From Streptomyces melanogenes (lineage in GTDB: Bacteria > Actinomycetota > Actinomycetes > Streptomycetales > Streptomycetaceae), in NCBI RefSeq assembly GCF_014649795.1, contig NZ_BMTS01000009.1, positions 307,226 to 371,225 on the forward strand: a DNA stretch of 64,000 nt. The letters run 5' to 3'. Shown here piece after piece: positions 39,346 to 48,166 of this stretch. The notes under the pieces were generated by a model. That model was not told the origin of the DNA and searched no databases. It worked only from the letters and a program-made list of their open reading frames with translations. Position 1 is the stretch's first letter; each line of letters begins with the position of its first letter. The translations under genes and the position numbers were made by a program.

Positions 39346-40519
39346 GAACGGGCAGGGTTGCTTGGAGTTCGTAGCCGGGGGTGTTGGCTCGTGGGCCCGA
39401 GCTTGTCGAGCCTCCGTGTGCCGCCGCCCGTTCCGCGACGCCGATCAGGCCGTGGCCCGTGCCGGGGCCGGGGACCGTGCTCGGGCCGCGGCCGTCGTCC
39501 GTCACCGACACCGTCACCTCGCCCCGCCCGTACGCCAGCCGCACCCACACCCGCCCAGCCCCCGCGTGCTTCACCGCGTTCGTGACCCCCTCCTGCACGA
39601 TCCGGTACACCGTCGCCTCCAGATCCAGCGGCAGCGGACGAGCCGCGCCCGTACTCTCGTACGAGATGCGCGGGCCGCCCACCGAGGACCGCGCGATCAG
39701 GTCGGGGAGCGCGGCCAGCCCCGGCTGCGGGCTGCGCGGGGAGTCGGCCGACGGGGCGTCACGCAGCACCCCCAGCATCCGCCGCAGCTGCACCATCGCG
39801 TCCCGCCCCGTCGAGGAGATCGCCTCGAACGCCGCCTCCGCCCGCTCCGGCGCGGCCCGCACCGCCACCGGGCCCGCCTCCGCCTGGACCACCATGATGC
39901 TCACCGCGTGCGACAGGATGTCGTGCATCTCCCGTGCGATCCGGGCGCGTTCGCGCGCCGCTGCCTGCTCCGCCTCGATCCGGTTGGCCCGTTCCAGCTG
40001 CGCCGCGCGGTCCTCGACGGCGGCAGTGTACGCCTGCCGGGTGTGCGTGAGCCGCCCCAGCGCGTACGCCGCGCCGAAGACGAAGAAGCTGAACAGCAGC
40101 TCCTTGGTGTCCCCGGTGTTCAGGGCCACGGACGGGAAGACCAGGACCCCGATCAGCGTCGCCACCGACAGGCGCTGGCGCGCCGGCGACAGCGCCGCCA
40201 CCGTGTACAGCGCGATCAGGCCCGGATACGGGAGCGGCTGCCCCGGACCGTCCAGCGTCAGCTTGTACACCGCGCCCGCCGCCAGCGTCGCCAGCACCAC
40301 CGCGACCGGGGCCCGGCGCCGCCACACCAGCGGCAGCACCGCCAGCGAGGTCAGCCCGTAGTCCGCCCAGGTCGCGGCGCGCAGCCCGGCCGGGCGGTCC
40401 GCCACGAACGGGATCGTCATCGCCGCCTGCACGAGCAGCGCGAGCCCGATGTCGACGGCCCACGGGTTCGCCCCGCGCAGCCACGTCGCCGGGCGACCCC
40501 TCAGCCGTCCCGCGTCCAA
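39299..40519 (-). CDS. HisKA_3 sensor histidine kinase
   Basis: 406 residues from TTG 40519 (start inferred; it overlaps the GDPD gene by 19 bases). Five or six membrane segments fill residues 22-155. A coiled helix then leads to the dimerisation domain with phosphoacceptor H199 in ARIAREMHDILSHAVSIMVV. The ATPase domain has the N-box EGVTNAVKHAGAG and G-boxes DDGRG and GTGHGLIGVAERA. The last residues, RTVDGWSRSSPRP, derive from the dispersed repeat and are not part of the kinase fold. The reading frame extends far upstream but there overlaps the GDPD gene. Pairs with the response regulator at 38465. Confidence 0.9.
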   Translation of the reverse strand: MDAGRLRGRPATWLRGANPWAVDIGLALLVQAAMTIPFVADRPAGLRAATWADYGLTSLAVLPLVWRRRAPVAVVLATLAAGAVYKLTLDGPGQPLPYPGLIALYTVAALSPARQRLSVATLIGVLVFPSVALNTGDTKELLFSFFVFGAAYALGRLTHTRQAYTAAVEDRAAQLERANRIEAEQAAARERARIAREMHDILSHAVSIMVVQAEAGPVAVRAAPERAEAAFEAISSTGRDAMVQLRRMLGVLRDAPSADSPRSPQPGLAALPDLIARSSVGGPRISYESTGAARPLPLDLEATVYRIVQEGVTNAVKHAGAGRVWVRLAYGRGEVTVSVTDDGRGPSTVPGPGTGHGLIGVAERAAAHGGSTSSGPRANTPGYELQATLPVRLRTVDGWSRSSPRP

Positions 40520-41205
40520 TCCGTACCCCCCGCCAGGACCGCGCGCAGCGCGTCCACCCGATTCGTGGTGACCGCGTCCACGCCCTGCGCGAGCAGCCGC
40601 CGCATGGTCCGCTTGGTGTCCGCGGTCCACACGGACACGAGCATCCCGTCGCGGTGGATCCGCCCGGCCAGCTCCGTACTCATCAGCCCGAAGCGGTAGT
40701 TGAGCCAGCGCGGCTTGACCGCCGCGATCAGCTCGGGGCGCGGCGGCGCCAGCGTCGTCCACGTCAGGGCGATCTCGGCGGACGGGTCGGCGGCGCGGAC
40801 CTTCAGCATGGCGGCGGCGCCCGCGCAGTAGTACACGCGGTCGCCCGCCCCGCACTCCTGCACCGTGCCCACGACCGCCCGCACCGCCGCCTCCGTCGCA
40901 CCGGGCAGATCGATCATCACCCGGTGCGCGCCCGCCGCCATCAGAGCCGCGCGCAGGGTCGGGACGCCGGAGCGGGTCAGCTCGCGGACGTCCTCGTACA
41001 CCAGCGAGGACAGCGGGCGGTCGTGGCCCCACAGCCGCTCCAGCGTCTCGTCGTGGAGCAGGACGGGGACGCCGTCGCGGGTGAGCCGTACATCGATCTC
41101 GACCGCGTCCGCGCCCCGCTCCAGCGCCGAGTGGATCGACGGGAGCGTGTTCTCGCGGACGCGGTACGGGTCGCCGCGGTGGGCCACGGCAGTCACGGTG
41201 CGCAT
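40501..41205 (-). CDS. Glycerophosphodiester phosphodiesterase family protein
   Basis: 234 residues from ATG 41205. GDPD signatures: VAHRGDPYRVRENTLPSIHS with the catalytic HRG and EN, EIDVRLTRDGVPVLLHDETL with the metal ligands ExD and the second histidine, then SVWTADTKRTMRRLLAQGVD near the end. Such enzymes hydrolyse deacylated phospholipids to glycerol-3-phosphate and an alcohol. No signal peptide is evident, so it is probably cytoplasmic. It sits 20 bases after the deaminase gene and overlaps the kinase gene. Confidence 0.9.
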   Translation of the reverse strand: MRTVTAVAHRGDPYRVRENTLPSIHSALERGADAVEIDVRLTRDGVPVLLHDETLERLWGHDRPLSSLVYEDVRELTRSGVPTLRAALMAAGAHRVMIDLPGATEAAVRAVVGTVQECGAGDRVYYCAGAAAMLKVRAADPSAEIALTWTTLAPPRPELIAAVKPRWLNYRFGLMSTELAGRIHRDGMLVSVWTADTKRTMRRLLAQGVDAVTTNRVDALRAVLAGGTDWTRDG

Positions 41206-41225
41206 GGGCCCATTGTTGTCGCGCG

Positions 41226-42257
41226 TTACGGCGCCAGCCACTTCGTCGTGTAGTCGTCGATCTCGGCGGCGAGCTTCGTCTTGCCCGCCTTGTCGAGGAA
41301 GGACGCCTCGACGGCGTTCTTGGCAAGGTCGGCCACGCCGCGCTCGTCCAGCTCCAGGAGGCGGGCGGCGACCGCGTACTCGTTGTTGAGGTCGCTGCCG
41401 AACATCGGCGGGTCGTCGCTGTTGACGGTGACGAGCACGCCCGCCTGCACCATTTCCCTTATGGGGTGCTGGTCGATGTCGGCGACCACGCGGGTCGCCA
41501 GGTTGGAGGTCGGGCAGACCTCCAGAGCGATCCGGTGGTCGGCGAGGTGCTTGAGGAGGTCCTGGTCCTGGGTGGCACTGGTGCCGTGGCCGATGCGCTC
41601 GGCGCGCAGCTCGGTGAGGGCGTCCCAGATCGACTGCGGGCCGGTGGACTCGCCCGAGTGCGGCACCGAGTGCAGGCCCGCGGCGATGGCCTGGTCGAAG
41701 TACGGCTTGAACTGCGGGCGCGGTACGCCGATCTCCGGGCCGCCGAGGCCGAAGGAGACCAGGCCCTCGGGGCGGATGCCGTCGGCGGTGGCGAGCCGGG
41801 TCGTCTCGGCGGCCGCCTCCAGACCGGCCTCGCCCGGGATGTCGAAGCACCAGCGCAGCACCGTGCCGAGCTCCTTCTCGGCCGCCTTGCGGGCGTCCTC
41901 GATCGCGTCCATGAAGGCGCGCTCGTCGATGCCGCGGCGGGTGGAGGAGAAGGGGGTGATGGTCAGCTCGGCGTACCGGATGTTCTGCCGGGCCATGTCG
42001 CGGGCGACCTCGTACGTGAGAAGCCGCACATCTTCCGGGGTGCGGATCAGGTCGACGACCGAGAGGTAGACGTCGATGAAGTGCGCGAAGTCGGTGAACG
42101 TGAAGTAGTCCGCGAGGGCCTCGGGGTCGGTGGGGACCTTCGAGTCGGGGTGGCGGGCGGCCAGTTCGGCGACGATACGGGGGGAGGCCGAGCCGACGTG
42201 GTGCACATGGAGCTCTGCCTTGGGCAGGCCCGCGATGAACGGGTGCAGGTCGGTCAT
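41226..42257 (-). CDS. Adenosine deaminase family protein, possibly aminodeoxyfutalosine deaminase
   Basis: 343 residues from ATG 42257. Zinc ligands H17 and H19 lie in KAELHVHHVGSASP; the catalytic HSGE motif is in LHSVPHSGESTGP, and the late metal site is VTVNSDDPPMFGSDL. Typical adenosine deaminases read HxHLxG; here HVHHVG, a variant seen in the aminodeoxyfutalosine deaminases of the futalosine menaquinone pathway in Streptomyces and relatives (from memory). Either adenosine or 6-amino-6-deoxyfutalosine is plausible. It is first in a four-gene minus-strand operon. Confidence 0.88.
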   Translation of the reverse strand: MTDLHPFIAGLPKAELHVHHVGSASPRIVAELAARHPDSKVPTDPEALADYFTFTDFAHFIDVYLSVVDLIRTPEDVRLLTYEVARDMARQNIRYAELTITPFSSTRRGIDERAFMDAIEDARKAAEKELGTVLRWCFDIPGEAGLEAAAETTRLATADGIRPEGLVSFGLGGPEIGVPRPQFKPYFDQAIAAGLHSVPHSGESTGPQSIWDALTELRAERIGHGTSATQDQDLLKHLADHRIALEVCPTSNLATRVVADIDQHPIREMVQAGVLVTVNSDDPPMFGSDLNNEYAVAARLLELDERGVADLAKNAVEASFLDKAGKTKLAAEIDDYTTKWLAP

Positions 42258-42385
42258 GGTTTCCTCCGCAGGCTCTGGGCTTCCCTCTTCGGGGATCATG
42301 TTAGGCCGGGCGGATCCCCCGGCATCCGCTGGATCCCGCCGCGGGCGGGAGCTTTAGCATGTCGGAACCACGATGGGGGAGGCCC

Positions 42386-43099
42386 ATGTCAGACAACCGC
42401 GATCAGCCGTCCCAGGGTGCCGAGCCCGGGGACCCGTGGGCTCCGCCGGAGCGGAAGGTTCCGTTGGAGAAGCCGGGGGCGACGGGTCAGCCGGGTCAGC
42501 CCGTGCCGCCTGTGCATGACCAGCCGACCGTGACGTCGATGCCGGCGGCGGGGGAGCCCGGGCCCTCGGACGCGGCGGGTCCCGGTCCTGGTTCCGGTCC
42601 CGGTCCGGTGGGCGGCCCCGGGTGGGGTGGGCCCGTGCCGCCGCCTCCGACCGCGCCGGGCGGTCCCGGCCAGGCGGTCCCCGGTAGCTACGGCTACCCG
42701 GCCTACCCCGGCTATCCCGGTTACGGCTATGGGCACCCCGGGTGGACCGGTATGGGTGCCCCGCTCAACGGCTTCGGCACCACGGCGCTGGTGCTCGGCA
42801 TCGTCTCCGTCGTGCTCTTCTGCATGTGGGGGCTCGGGGTCATCCTGGGGATCCTTGCGCTGATCTTCGGGTTCCTGGGGCGGGGGCGGGCTAAGCGGGG
42901 GCAGGCCACGAATGGGGGGCAGGCGCTGGCGGGGATCATCCTCGGGGCGGTCGGGATCGTGGTCAGCGGGGTGTTTCTCGGGCTGATGATCTGGGCGGTC
43001 ACGAATGACGAGGACGGGGATGACTCGTCCAGGTACGACGACCCGTTCGCGACGTCGCTGGTCACCGGGGATGTCCACCCCACCCCGCCCCTTCCCTAA
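42386..43099 (+). CDS. DUF4190-type small membrane protein with proline/glycine-rich N-terminus
   Basis: 237 residues. The first 130 are low complexity (Pro, Gly, then YGYPAYPGYPGYGYGHPGW repeats); two hydrophobic segments follow (ALVLGIVSVVLFCMWGLGVI and LAGIILGAVGIVVSGVFLGL) with GFLGRGRAKRGQATNGGQAL between them, the DUF4190 pattern. Function unknown. ATG 42386 follows GGGGGAGG; an in-frame ATG at 42359 lies inside a possible -10 (TAGCAT). The final residues DVHPTPPLP come from the dispersed repeat that begins within the gene's end. Confidence 0.82.
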   Translation: MSDNRDQPSQGAEPGDPWAPPERKVPLEKPGATGQPGQPVPPVHDQPTVTSMPAAGEPGPSDAAGPGPGSGPGPVGGPGWGGPVPPPPTAPGGPGQAVPGSYGYPAYPGYPGYGYGHPGWTGMGAPLNGFGTTALVLGIVSVVLFCMWGLGVILGILALIFGFLGRGRAKRGQATNGGQALAGIILGAVGIVVSGVFLGLMIWAVTNDEDGDDSSRYDDPFATSLVTGDVHPTPPLP

Positions 43100-43372
43100 A
43101 CCCTCCGGGGGTGGGTGGGGGTGAGGGTGGCGCTCCCGGGGGCTGCGCCCCCGGACCCCGTCGCGGGGCCTGTGGCCCCTGCACCCCGCTTCGGGGCTCC
43201 GCCCCGGGCACCCTGCGTTCGTCCGCGGGTCGTCCCCAACTGGTCGCGCAGTTCCCCGCGCCCCTTAGATGCCGCTCCGCGGCAATCCCCGGGGCGCCCC
43301 GAAGGGGCGCTCTTAGGGGCGCGGGGAACTGCGCGGGCAACCCACCACCCACCCGCAGACAAAGGCCGGGCC
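43076..43372. repeat. Dispersed repeat copy 3 (longest copy)
   Basis: An outer module, CCACCCCACCCCGCCCC to about 43120, is followed by a run of G/C hairpins (43130-43210) not found in the other copies. Then comes the core: GCGCAGTTCCCCGCGCCCCT (43246-43265), a GATGCCGCTCCGCGGCAAT hairpin, and the perfect complement at 43315-43334. It fills the 278-base space between the DUF4190 and NADAR genes; nothing else is seen there. Confidence 0.85.
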
Positions 43373-43377
43373 CACGC

Positions 43378-43926
43378 CTACGCGCCCCGCAGACCCTCCC
43401 GCGCCTCCATCAGCGCGAACCCCAGCAAGTTCTCGCCCCGCCACTTCGACGGATCCTCCGCCTCGGGGGCGTCGGCGGGCAGGCCTATGCCCCAGATGCG
43501 GTCCAGGGGGCTCGCCTCCACCAGGACCCTCGTGCCGGTGGACAGGAGGTAGGCCCTCAGGTCGGGGGACTGGCCGAACTTGTGGAGGCTGCCCGCCACC
43601 ACGATCCCGTACCGCTCCCGCTTCCACACCGCCTCGTCGAAGCCCCGCACCAGCCGGCCCGCCTTCTTCGCCTCCGCCGGGGTCCTGGCCGCGAGCGCCG
43701 CACGCTCCGCCTCCGCGTCGCCGAACAGGCGCGCCTTGGCCGCCATCATCCAGTGCTCGGCCGTCGCGTACGCCACGCCGTCCACCTCGAACGGCGACGG
43801 CCACCACTGGCTGAAACAGCTCGGTCCGAGCGTCCCGTCCCGCCGGGGCGTGTGGCCCCAGAAGTGCAAGAACTTGACCCTTTCACCATCCTTGACCTGC
43901 GCGATCAAATTGTCGATCTTCTCCAT
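43378..43926 (-). CDS. NADAR (YbiA-like) family protein
   Basis: 182 residues from ATG 43926. NADAR signatures: HFWGHTPRRDGTLGPSCFSQ then WWPSPFEVDGVAYATAEHWM and MAAKARLFGD, and the late IWGIGL...NLLGFALMEAREGL. The family includes the N-glycosidase of riboflavin breakdown intermediates and enzymes that remove ADP-ribose from guanine in DNA or in nucleosides. No toxin (DarT-like) partner is next to it, so a metabolic role is as likely. It converges on the DUF4190 gene across repeat copy 3, and diverges from the polyamine operon. Confidence 0.88.
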   Translation of the reverse strand: MEKIDNLIAQVKDGERVKFLHFWGHTPRRDGTLGPSCFSQWWPSPFEVDGVAYATAEHWMMAAKARLFGDAEAERAALAARTPAEAKKAGRLVRGFDEAVWKRERYGIVVAGSLHKFGQSPDLRAYLLSTGTRVLVEASPLDRIWGIGLPADAPEAEDPSKWRGENLLGFALMEAREGLRGA

Positions 43927-44107
43927 ACACGCGAGTCTGGCATCCGCCACTGACACTCCGTACGGGTATTTACGGCCTGACCCGACACATGGTCGACAGA
44001 TTCCGTCGCGTAACCAAAAGGCAACAACGGAATCACTTGTTGGTCAGATGCCGCTCTGTCAGGATCGGCACTCAAATCGAGCTGGAGCTACGGAGACCGT
44101 GAGCGAG

Positions 44108-45625
44108 ATGGGCAACAGCAACAGCAGTCGCTTCCCGGCGCAGGACCGTTTCGAAGGCGGCGCCCAGTACATCGGTGGGCGGTTCGTCCCCGGTACCTCC
44201 GGGCGTAAGCAGGACGTCGTCGACCCCGCGACGGGTGACGTCGTCTATACCTACGAGCTGGCGGGTTCCCCCGACGTGGATGCCGCCGTCGCCGCCGCCA
44301 AGGACGCCTTCCCCGCGTGGGCCGCCCTCACCCCGGCCGAGCGCTCCGACGCCCTGCACCGGTTCGCCGCCGTCCTCGCCGACCGCGCCGAGGAGTTCGC
44401 GCAGGCCGAGTCGCTCCAGTGCGGGAAGCCGATCAAGCTCAGCCGGGAGTTCGACGTCCCGGGGACCGTCGACAACACCGCGTTCTTCGCGGGGGCCGCC
44501 CGCCACCTCCAGGGGCAGTCCGCCGGGGAGTACTCGGGCGACCACACCTCGTACGTCCGCCGCGAGGCCATCGGTGTCGTCGGCTCCATCGCGCCCTGGA
44601 ACTATCCGCTCCAGATGGCCGCCTGGAAGGTCCTCCCGGCCATCGCCGCCGGCAACACGATCGTCCTCAAGCCCGCCGAGATCACCCCGCTGACCTCGCT
44701 CCTCTTCGCCGAGGCCGCCACCGCCGCCGGGATTCCGGACGGGGTACTCAACATCGTCTCCGGCGCCGGGCGCGACGCCGGGGAGCACCTCGTCGGGCAC
44801 CCCGACGTCGTCATGACCTCCTTCACCGGGTCCACCGCCGTCGGCAAGCGCGTCGCCGAGATCGCCACCGCCACCGTCAAGCGGACCCATCTGGAGCTCG
44901 GCGGCAAGGCGCCGTTCGTCGTCTTCGACGACGCCGACCTCGAAGCCGCCGTGCACGGCGCGGTCGCCGCCTCCCTCATCAACTCCGGCCAGGACTGCAC
45001 CGCCGCCACGCGCGCGTACGTACAGCGGCCGCTCTACGACGCCTTCGTGGCGGGGGTCGCCGATCTGATGGCGACCGTCCGGGTCGGTGATCCCTTCGAC
45101 CCCGCCACCGACATGGGCCCGCTGATCAGCCACGTCCACCGCGACCGCGTCGCAGGCTTCGTGGAGCGCGCCCGCTCGTACGCACGGATCGTCACCGGTG
45201 GCGCGGCCCCCGAGAACCAGGGCGCCTTCTACCTGCCCACCCTCGTCGCCGACGCGCCGCAGCACAGCGAGGTCGTCCAGTCCGAGATCTTCGGGCCCGT
45301 CCTCGCCGTCCTGCCCTTCGACTCCGACGACGAGGGCATCCGGCTCGCCAACGACACCCCGTACGGTCTCGCCGCCTCCGCCTGGAGCCGGGACGTCTAC
45401 CGCGCGGGCCGCGCCACCCGGGAGATCAAGGCCGGGTGCGTCTGGGTCAACGACCACATTCCGATCATCAGCGAGATGCCGCACGGCGGCTACAAGGCGA
45501 GTGGCTACGGAAAGGACATGTCGGCCTACTCCTTCGAGGAGTACACGCAGGTCAAGCATGTGATGTACGACAATACGGCGGTCGCTGCGAAGGACTGGCA
45601 CCGCACGATCTTCGGGGACCGATAA
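44108..45625 (+). CDS. Aldehyde dehydrogenase at the head of the polyamine operon
   Basis: 505 residues from ATG 44108; GTG 44099 is an alternative with GGAG three bases upstream. Catalytic C297 in NSGQDCTAATR, base glutamate in HLELGGKAPFVV, cofactor loop APWNYPLQMAAWK. Very similar in pattern to the enzyme at 33800 (shared CTAATR, EMPHGG, KASGYGKDMSAY), hence another 4-aminobutyraldehyde or gamma-glutamyl-aminobutyraldehyde dehydrogenase. Followed after 80 bases by potD. The 181 bases upstream are comparatively A+T-rich and hold no gene; they should contain the operon promoter. Confidence 0.9.
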   Translation: MGNSNSSRFPAQDRFEGGAQYIGGRFVPGTSGRKQDVVDPATGDVVYTYELAGSPDVDAAVAAAKDAFPAWAALTPAERSDALHRFAAVLADRAEEFAQAESLQCGKPIKLSREFDVPGTVDNTAFFAGAARHLQGQSAGEYSGDHTSYVRREAIGVVGSIAPWNYPLQMAAWKVLPAIAAGNTIVLKPAEITPLTSLLFAEAATAAGIPDGVLNIVSGAGRDAGEHLVGHPDVVMTSFTGSTAVGKRVAEIATATVKRTHLELGGKAPFVVFDDADLEAAVHGAVAASLINSGQDCTAATRAYVQRPLYDAFVAGVADLMATVRVGDPFDPATDMGPLISHVHRDRVAGFVERARSYARIVTGGAAPENQGAFYLPTLVADAPQHSEVVQSEIFGPVLAVLPFDSDDEGIRLANDTPYGLAASAWSRDVYRAGRATREIKAGCVWVNDHIPIISEMPHGGYKASGYGKDMSAYSFEEYTQVKHVMYDNTAVAAKDWHRTIFGDR

Positions 45626-45705
45626 AGCATCCGATCAGCGGCGCCGCCGCGTGAGCGGCCGTCCGACCAGCGGCCGCCACCTCCACCCGAAAGGGCACAC
45701 AGCGC

Positions 45706-46956
45706 ATGGAGCAGTACGAGCCGGACCGCCTGTCCGGGGCCCAACTGGCCGCCATACAGCGCAGCCTGACCAGCGGCCGGGGCGCCCTGACCCGCCGCTC
45801 GCTGATGCGGGCCACGGGCTTCGGCGCGCTCACCGCCGGCGGCCTCGCCGCGCTCACCGGCTGCGGCATCCCCGCCGCCAAGAAGGCGGACGGCCAGGCC
45901 CCGGCGTCGACGGACCACTCGGCCAAGGAGAAGGTGCTCAACTTCTCCAACTGGACCGAGTACATGGACGTCAGCGACGACAAGAAGCACCGGCCGACGC
46001 TGGACGCCTTCACCAAGCGAACCGGCATCCAGGTCAAGTACACCGAGGACATCAACGACAACGTCGAGTTCTTCGGCAAGATCAAGCCGCAGCTCGCGGC
46101 CGGCCAGGACATCGGCCGCGACCTCATCGTCGTCACCGACTGGCTCGCCGGGCGGCTCATCCGGTTCGGCTGGGCGCAGAAGCTCAACGCCTCGAACCTG
46201 CCGCACGCCTTCGCCAACCTGTCGGCGCCGTTCCGCACCCCCGACTGGGACCCGGGCCGCGCCTACTCGTACCCCTGGACCGGCATCCCGGCCGTCATCG
46301 CCTACAACTCCAAGGCGACCGGCGGCCGGAGGGTCGACTCGGTCACCCAGCTGCTCGACGACCCCACCCTCAAGGGGCGCGTCGGCTTCCTCACCGAGAT
46401 GCGCGACACCGTCGGGATGACCCTGCTCGACATGGGCAAGGACCCGGCGAAGTTCACCGACGCCGACTACGACGCGGCGATCGGACGGCTCCAGAAGGGC
46501 GTCGACAAGAAGCAGATCCGGCGCTTCACCGGCAACGACTACACGGGCGACCTGGACAAGGGCGACCTCGCCGCGTGCGTCGCCTGGGGCGGTGACGTCA
46601 CCCAGCTCCAGTCCGACAACCCGGACATCAAGTACGCGATCCCGGCCGCCGGCTACATGCTCTCCAGCGACAACCTGCTGATCCCCGCGAAGGCCCGGCA
46701 CCAGGCCAACGCCGAGCGGCTGATCGACTACTACTACGAGCCGGCGGTCGCGGCCCAGCTCGCCGCGTACATCAACTACGTGTGCCCGGTCGACGGCGTA
46801 CGTGACGAACTGAGCAAGATCGACCCGAAGCTGGCCGAGAACGCGCTGATCCTCCCCGACAAGGCCATGGCCGCCAAGGCGCACTCCTTCCGCTCGCTCA
46901 GCAGCGAGGAGGAGACCAAGTACGAGGAGAAGTTCGCCAAGCTCATCGGCGCCTGA
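45706..46956 (+). CDS. potD: Spermidine/putrescine-binding lipoprotein PotD
   Basis: 416 residues. The N-terminal region LTRRSLMRATGFGALTAGGL has twin arginines and leads to lipobox ALTGC, so Tat export with lipid anchoring is likely. The mature protein shows NFSNWTEYMDVSDDKKHRPT, INDNVEFFGKIKPQL, KKQIRRFTGNDYTGDLDKGD and NYVCPVDGVRDEL. It is followed by PotA, PotB and PotC genes, giving a complete importer. Paralogue of the orphan at 35415. No transporter of another type competes for it here. Confidence 0.93.
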   Translation: MEQYEPDRLSGAQLAAIQRSLTSGRGALTRRSLMRATGFGALTAGGLAALTGCGIPAAKKADGQAPASTDHSAKEKVLNFSNWTEYMDVSDDKKHRPTLDAFTKRTGIQVKYTEDINDNVEFFGKIKPQLAAGQDIGRDLIVVTDWLAGRLIRFGWAQKLNASNLPHAFANLSAPFRTPDWDPGRAYSYPWTGIPAVIAYNSKATGGRRVDSVTQLLDDPTLKGRVGFLTEMRDTVGMTLLDMGKDPAKFTDADYDAAIGRLQKGVDKKQIRRFTGNDYTGDLDKGDLAACVAWGGDVTQLQSDNPDIKYAIPAAGYMLSSDNLLIPAKARHQANAERLIDYYYEPAVAAQLAAYINYVCPVDGVRDELSKIDPKLAENALILPDKAMAAKAHSFRSLSSEEETKYEEKFAKLIGA

Positions 46957-47011
46957 CCACCCCCCCAAGACCCCCTCCCCTCGTCCCTCTCCACCCCTGG
47001 GATCGCAACCC

Positions 47012-48166
47012 ATGACTGACGACAAGAACGACGGCGGCGACGTCCGCCTCACCGGGATCAGCAAGACGTACGGCTCCTTCACCGCCGTCCATCCGCTCGA
47101 ACTGACCGTCCCGCAGGGCTCGTTCTTCGCCCTGCTCGGCGCCTCCGGGTGCGGCAAGACCACCACCCTGCGCATGATCGCCGGACTGGAGGAGCCCACC
47201 ACCGGGACCGTCTTCCTCGGCGACAAGGACGTCACCGACCTGCCGCCCTACAAGCGTCCGGTGAACACCGTCTTCCAGTCGTACGCGCTCTTCCCGCACC
47301 TGGACGTCTCCGAGAACGTCGCCTTCGGGCTGCGCCGCCGGGGCATCAAGTCGGTGAAGAAGCAGGTCGACGACATGCTGGAGCTCGTCCAGCTCGGCGA
47401 CTTCGCCAAGCGCAAGCCGCACCAGCTCTCCGGCGGCCAGCAGCAGCGCGTGGCGGTCGCCCGCGCGCTCATCAACCACCCGCAGGTGCTGCTCCTCGAC
47501 GAGCCGCTCGGCGCCCTCGACCTCAAGCTGCGCCGCCAGATGCAGCTGGAGCTCAAGCGCATCCAGACCGAGGTCGGCATCACCTTCATCCACGTCACCC
47601 ACGACCAGGAGGAGGCCATGACCATGGCCGACACGGTCGCGGTGATGAACGGCGGCCGCGTCGAGCAGCTCGGCGCCCCCGCCGACCTCTACGAGAACCC
47701 GAGGACCACGTTCGTGGCGAACTTCCTCGGCACCTCCAACCTCATCGAGGCGGAGGTCGTCGAGAAGAGCGGCGAGGACCTCGTCGTCACGGCGGGCGGG
47801 GCCAAGCTGAAGCTGCCCGGCGGGCGATGTTCGGCCCCCGACACCAGCGGCGGGAAGATCCTCGTGGGCGTGCGCCCGGAGAAGATCTCGCTCGCCCACA
47901 AGGACGACGAGGGCTCGATAGCGGCGGGCCGCAACCGGGTCCCCGGACGGATCGTCGACTCCTCGTTCATCGGCGTCTCCACCCAGTACGTCATCGACTC
48001 CCCGGCAGGTCAGGGGCTTTCGGTGTACGAGCAGAACATCGAGCGCGACACCCGTCTGGTGCCCGGCGCCGAGGTCGTCCTGCACTGGAACCCGGCGCAC
48101 ACCTTCGGGCTCGACGCGGCGCAGGCGATCGACGCGGGCGTGGAGAAGGTCGAGGACGCCGCGTGA
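47012..48166 (+). CDS. potA: Polyamine ABC transporter ATP-binding protein PotA
   Basis: 384 residues. Walker A GASGCGKT (43-50), Q-loop NTVFQSYALFPHL, signature LSGGQQQR (138-145), Walker B LLLDEPLGALD and H-loop HVTHDQEEAM are all intact. The C-terminal TOBE domains run from about 240 to the end (VGVRPEKISLAH). PotA powers uptake of putrescine or spermidine. Its stop overlaps the potB start (GTGA). 55 bases after potD with no terminator, so the same operon. Confidence 0.94.
   Translation: MTDDKNDGGDVRLTGISKTYGSFTAVHPLELTVPQGSFFALLGASGCGKTTTLRMIAGLEEPTTGTVFLGDKDVTDLPPYKRPVNTVFQSYALFPHLDVSENVAFGLRRRGIKSVKKQVDDMLELVQLGDFAKRKPHQLSGGQQQRVAVARALINHPQVLLLDEPLGALDLKLRRQMQLELKRIQTEVGITFIHVTHDQEEAMTMADTVAVMNGGRVEQLGAPADLYENPRTTFVANFLGTSNLIEAEVVEKSGEDLVVTAGGAKLKLPGGRCSAPDTSGGKILVGVRPEKISLAHKDDEGSIAAGRNRVPGRIVDSSFIGVSTQYVIDSPAGQGLSVYEQNIERDTRLVPGAEVVLHWNPAHTFGLDAAQAIDAGVEKVEDAA

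Noticed and set aside
40520..41326. Upstream extension of the histidine kinase frame
   Set aside because: It overlaps the GDPD gene, which carries intact catalytic motifs; the kinase fold begins after the extension.
43100..43377. Possible CRISPR-like array in the repeat-rich gap
   Set aside because: The repeats are nested inverted modules of the dispersed element, not regularly spaced direct repeats with unique spacers.
44041..44107. tRNA-like or riboswitch-like structure upstream of the polyamine operon
   Set aside because: The stretch is relatively A+T-rich, but no cloverleaf, aptamer or conserved motif could be placed.
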